Source of the DNA: Deinococcus koreensis
Lineage (GTDB): Bacteria > Deinococcota > Deinococci > Deinococcales > Deinococcaceae
Direction of reading: 5' to 3'
DNA: 64,000 nt
Assembly: GCF_002901445.1 (NCBI RefSeq)
Contig: NZ_PPPD01000003.1
Location: 124,001-188,000, forward strand
Shown: positions 61,781 through 64,000 of the stretch, piece by piece
Layout: each line of letters begins with the position of its first letter
Numbering within the stretch: the first letter of the stretch is position 1
The notes under the pieces: model-generated
The model's database searches: none
What the model saw: only the letters and a program-made list of their open reading frames with translations
Told to the model about the DNA's origin: nothing
Position numbers and translations under genes: made by a program

Positions 61781-62368
61781 CTACCGTGGCCTGACCGCTC
61801 CTTCAGGCGTCTCGGTGCGAACGCCCAGCCGCGGCAGAATCCAGCGATCCAGGCCCCACCAGCCGGCGACGCGCCAGCCCAGCACGATCCAGGTCGCCAG
61901 GATGAACAGCAGCGGGTTGCTGGACACCGTGCCGGCCAGCAGGAAATTGGCGTTCAGGAACCCGCCCAGGAAGGCGGCCACGCCCGTGAACAGCCCGAGG
62001 ATCAGCGACACCCCGACGATCAGTTCGCCGTAGGCCACCAGGTAGGAAAACAGGGCTGCGTTCGGCAGCGCGACGTGCTCGATGAACCAGGCATACCAGC
62101 CCTGGACGTCCGGATGCTCGCCGGCCGTCTTGTTCAGGGCGCCGGTCAGAAAGCCGCTCACGGCCGCTCCCGCCTTCGCGCCCACCCAGACCCCGGCGGG
62201 GTTGGTCAGCTTGCCCCAGGCGGCCTCCAGCCACATCCAGCCGACATACACGCGCAGGAGCAGCCACAGCGGGGCCAGCCGTGGGTCGGCGAAGAGCCGC
62301 TGGGCCAGGCCCGGTTCGCCCAGATGGGGGGGCTGGCGGGTAGGCACTCCGGAACTCAGGCTGGTCAT
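61781..62368 (-). CDS. DoxX/DoxD-like membrane protein
   Basis: The 195-residue protein has about four hydrophobic segments: PLWLLLRVYVGWMWLEAAWGK at about 33-53, ALFSYLVAYGELIVGVSLILG at about 103, GVAAFLGGFLNANFLLAG and NPLLFILATWIVLGWRVAGWW. The Arg-Val-Tyr-Gly-Trp start and the GELIVGVSLILGLFTG motif are DoxX/DoxD marks. DoxD is the large subunit of thiosulfate:quinone oxidoreductase, but most DoxX proteins are of unknown role, some linked to oxidative stress. Its ATG overlaps the universal stress gene stop (ATGA), so both are made from one transcript. Confidence 0.9.
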   Translation of the reverse strand: MTSLSSGVPTRQPPHLGEPGLAQRLFADPRLAPLWLLLRVYVGWMWLEAAWGKLTNPAGVWVGAKAGAAVSGFLTGALNKTAGEHPDVQGWYAWFIEHVALPNAALFSYLVAYGELIVGVSLILGLFTGVAAFLGGFLNANFLLAGTVSSNPLLFILATWIVLGWRVAGWWGLDRWILPRLGVRTETPEGAVRPR

Positions 62369-62877
62369 GTGCGGGCCTCCTGGGGGGCGGTGTCTGCATG
62401 GCCGGAGTCCCCATGAACCGTGTCCCCGTGAGCGGTGGCTGGTTCGGGCGCACGCACCAGGAAGACCGGCACCTGCACCCGGCGCAGCAGGCCCTCGGCC
62501 ACGCTGCCCAGGAAGAAGTGCGCCAGGCCGCTGCGGCCGTGGGTGCTCATGACCACCAGCTGGAAGGCTCCCCTGCCCACCTCCTGCGCGATGATCTCGT
62601 CGGTACGCAGGCCTTCACGGCTGATCAGCTGGACGCCCGGCAGGTCGATCCGGGCTTTCGCCTCTTCCAGAATCTGCTGACCCAGCGCGAGCTGCCGCCG
62701 GCGCTCGGTGTCGTAGTCGAAGGCGTAGGCGGCCCCCTCGGTCAGGGCGACCGGGCCGGGGACGACGTGAAGCACGGTCAGGGTGGCGCCGTACCTGCGG
62801 GCCAGATCGGCCGCGACAGGCAGGGCGAGATTGGCGAACGGACTGCCGTCGGTCGTGACCAGGATGCGTTCGAACAT
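62365..62877 (-). CDS. Universal stress protein (UspA family)
   Basis: The 170-residue protein has the UspA start FERILVTTDGSPFANLALPV, a helical middle, and the ATP-binding motif STHGRSGLAHFFLGSVAEGL (G-2x-G-9x-G(S/T) type), so it belongs to the nucleotide-binding class. The last 25 residues are His/Asp/Gly-rich (HGDTVHGDSGHAD) and might bind metal. GGAGG lies 5 nt before the ATG at 62877. The upstream extension has no USP similarity. A direct-repeat motif at 62911-62927 precedes it and recurs near the UspA gene at the right edge. DoxX is coupled downstream. Confidence 0.92.
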   Translation of the reverse strand: MFERILVTTDGSPFANLALPVAADLARRYGATLTVLHVVPGPVALTEGAAYAFDYDTERRRQLALGQQILEEAKARIDLPGVQLISREGLRTDEIIAQEVGRGAFQLVVMSTHGRSGLAHFFLGSVAEGLLRRVQVPVFLVRAPEPATAHGDTVHGDSGHADTAPQEART

Positions 62878-63213
62878 GGTGTCCTCCTGGGTCTCAGGCT
62901 GAGCGCGCTCCATTACCAGGCCATTACCACTGCTCCGTAACGCTCCGGTGATCCTTGGCCCCGAAGGTGTGGCCACGGAGGAGCCCCATGCCAGTCCTTG
63001 CTGCGGCCCCCCGGATAACGCTGTATGTGCCATGTGAACCCAGTCGTCTGGATCACGGCCTGTTCTCCCTCCCTGGGTGTGGGGGACTGGGACAGCTCGC
63101 CCAGAGGGTTGGGGACTTGAAAAGCTGCGAAGCAGAGGTGGGTGGCGGGTGAAGCTCGCCCTCGTACTGGACGCTCATGTCCCATCCCGTGTCCGTCGCC
63201 GGTTCTTCTCATT
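62878..63213. other. Intergenic region upstream of universal stress gene
   Basis: 336 bp. Holds the repeat motif at 62911-62927 and probably the promoter of the USP-DoxX pair. Short frames here show no support as genes. Confidence 0.4.
62911..62927 (-). promoter_or_regulatory. Direct-repeat operator candidate GTAATGGCCTGGTAATG
   Basis: On the minus strand, two GTAATG units are 11 bp apart, 33 bp before the USP start codon. A GTTACGG unit lies 14 bp further upstream. A copy with two differences lies at 63461-63477 on the plus strand before another USP gene. Confidence 0.5.
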
Positions 63214-63348
63214 TCACATCAGGCGTGGAAACGAGAGCAGGTCGCGCGCGCTCGCCGAGGGCCACGCGATCTCCTGACCATCAAGGGTGATGGCGGCTCC
63301 TCCAAAGGTCTGGATCGTCAATGCCGGCTGACTCGTCGGTGTGGCCAT
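63214..63348 (-). pseudogene. N-terminal remnant of BTAD/SARP-type regulator
   Basis: A 44-residue frame starts with a good ribosome-binding site (GGAGGG, 2-3 nt spacing). It reads LTIQTFGGAAITLDGQEIAWPSASARDLLSFPRLM in two parts across residues 10-44, the usual opening of BTAD/SARP winged-helix regulators up to the first helix. It then stops. No continuation was found in other frames to the left. It is best read as a truncated gene, though a short real peptide cannot be excluded. Confidence 0.5.
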
Positions 63349-63460
63349 GACCCTCCATTCCAGACCGGAGCGCTGGTTCTGGAGGCGGCGTCGGGTTCTG
63401 GAACAGGGAAATGGTAGCAGACCGGCTGTGCCGGGAAGGGAAAGCGTGGCGGCCACCTTT

Positions 63461-63477
63461 GTAATGGCCCGGTAACG
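63461..63477 (+). promoter_or_regulatory. Direct-repeat operator candidate GTAATGGCCCGGTAACG
   Basis: It matches the 62911-62927 motif at 15 of 17 positions, in opposite orientation. Both units of the repeat are kept at an 11-bp pitch. It lies about 250 bp before the USP start at 63726. Confidence 0.5.
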
Positions 63478-63709
63478 CCGCCTCGTCACCCTGGCGCATG
63501 TCCCTCCCTTCGAACGTCGCGCAGGACGGTGGATCGGCAGGCGCCACCTCCTCCTGCTCCTGGGGTTCACCGTGACCGCCTTGTGCTCCCGTTCAGGGGC
63601 GACCCGACTCCCCGCACGGCCCATCCGCCCACCGCCCTGGAGAGCCCGCCGGCACGGGATGGCCGGGCACTTGGGTGGAGTTCATGCGGTCTGTCCTGTC
63701 CACCTTTGC

Positions 63710-63715
63710 GATACT
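63710..63715 (+). promoter_or_regulatory. -10 candidate GATACT before USP gene
   Basis: GATACT ends 10 nt before the GTG start of the partial USP gene, compatible with a leaderless transcript. Confidence 0.3.
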
Positions 63716-63725
63716 GGATGTCACC

Positions 63726-64000
63726 GTGTTCCGGCGCCTGCTCGTCCCCGTTGACTTCAGTGCCTGCAGCCTGCAGGCCGCCCGGCACGCCTGCGCCATG
63801 ACGCGCATGGTCGGCGGCTCGCTGATCCTGCTGCACGTGCTCGACGGCCGGGTCACGGCCGAACAGGCGGGCGGCCAGCTGGCGCTGCTGGGCAACGAGG
63901 CCCGCCACCCTCCCCAGCTCCGGGTGGTGCCGTCGGTCGCCTCGGACGTCGCCCTGACCATTCTGGACGTGGCCCACAGCGAACGGGCCGACCTGCTCAT
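63726..64000 (+). CDS. Universal stress protein (UspA family), cut by right edge
   Basis: The first 91 codons are in the window. The start VFRRLLVPVDFSACSLQAA is the usual UspA beginning, followed by GGSLILLHVLDGR and a helix-strand pattern (ASDVALTILDVAHSERADLLM) typical of the fold. The ATP-binding motif would lie beyond the edge. GTG at 63726 fits the family start; an in-frame ATG at 63684 would add 14 residues and has a GGAG only 3 nt away. A direct-repeat motif upstream is shared with the other USP gene. Confidence 0.8.
   Translation, partial: MFRRLLVPVDFSACSLQAARHACAMTRMVGGSLILLHVLDGRVTAEQAGGQLALLGNEARHPPQLRVVPSVASDVALTILDVAHSERADLL

Larger units (their letters stand above)
63349..63725. 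other. Intergenic region upstream of right-edge USP gene
   Basis: 377 bp. Holds the second copy of the direct-repeat motif (63461-63477) and a GATACT box at 63710-63715. No gene is supported. Confidence 0.4.

Overview
The window is a high-GC bacterial chromosome segment, most likely from a Deinococcus. Three things point there. Several genes have a -10-like hexamer directly upstream of the start codon (leaderless style). There is a DUF2382/PRC-barrel stress cluster. There are very long DUF11-type surface proteins next to a beta-barrel protein. No rRNA, tRNA, CRISPR array or insertion sequence was recognised. Coding density is high and many genes are translationally coupled by ATGA or GTGA overlaps.

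Layout. (1) 1-2.7 kb, minus: a lipoprotein subtilase with Trp/Gly octapeptide repeats, followed by a TPR protein cut by the left edge. (2) 3.4-6.1 kb: an Ohr/OsmC peroxidase, two small proteins and a stress-type SDR. (3) 6.4-14.3 kb: a glycan locus with UDP-galactopyranose mutase and a glycosyltransferase (minus), a GT2 transferase (plus), then a coupled minus-strand operon of a GH1-like/acyl-CoA-dehydrogenase fusion, a PIG-L deacetylase and a NodS-like methyltransferase. (4) 14.4-17.1 kb: an envelope-stress membrane protein and two DUF2382 proteins. (5) 17.3-21.7 kb: a coupled operon of SDR, gluconate-dehydrogenase-subunit-3-like protein, GMC flavoprotein and a second GH1-like protein, apparently sugar oxidation linked to region 3. 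(6) 22.2-26.2 kb: a second repeat-bearing subtilase followed by a TPR-HD-GYP-GGDEF protein, which repeats the gene order of region 1. (7) 26.3-29.0 kb: a response regulator and histidine kinase (divergent) and a quinone-oxidoreductase-like enzyme. (8) 29.3-33.7 kb: 5-oxoprolinase PxpA and a PxpB-PxpC fusion, with an SDR and a D-amino-acid-oxidase-like flavoprotein. (9) 33.8-50.7 kb, minus: a 17-kb surface operon of three DUF11 proteins and one C-terminal beta-barrel protein. (10) 51.4-64 kb: regulator/transporter, haloalkane dehalogenase, isocitrate dehydrogenase with a divergent regulator, cupin, BTAD regulator, PhyH dioxygenase, asparaginase, DoxX plus universal stress protein, a regulator remnant and a partial UspA gene.

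The most unusual signals are: the twin cassette of a repeat-bearing protease and a TPR signalling protein; the GH1-ACAD fusion and its partner operon; the 17-kb DUF11/barrel operon; homopolymeric C tracts directly after the start codons of a glycosyltransferase and of the outer-membrane barrel gene (possible phase variation); and a shared 17-bp direct-repeat motif upstream of two universal-stress genes. Everything is read by eye; no database search was run.
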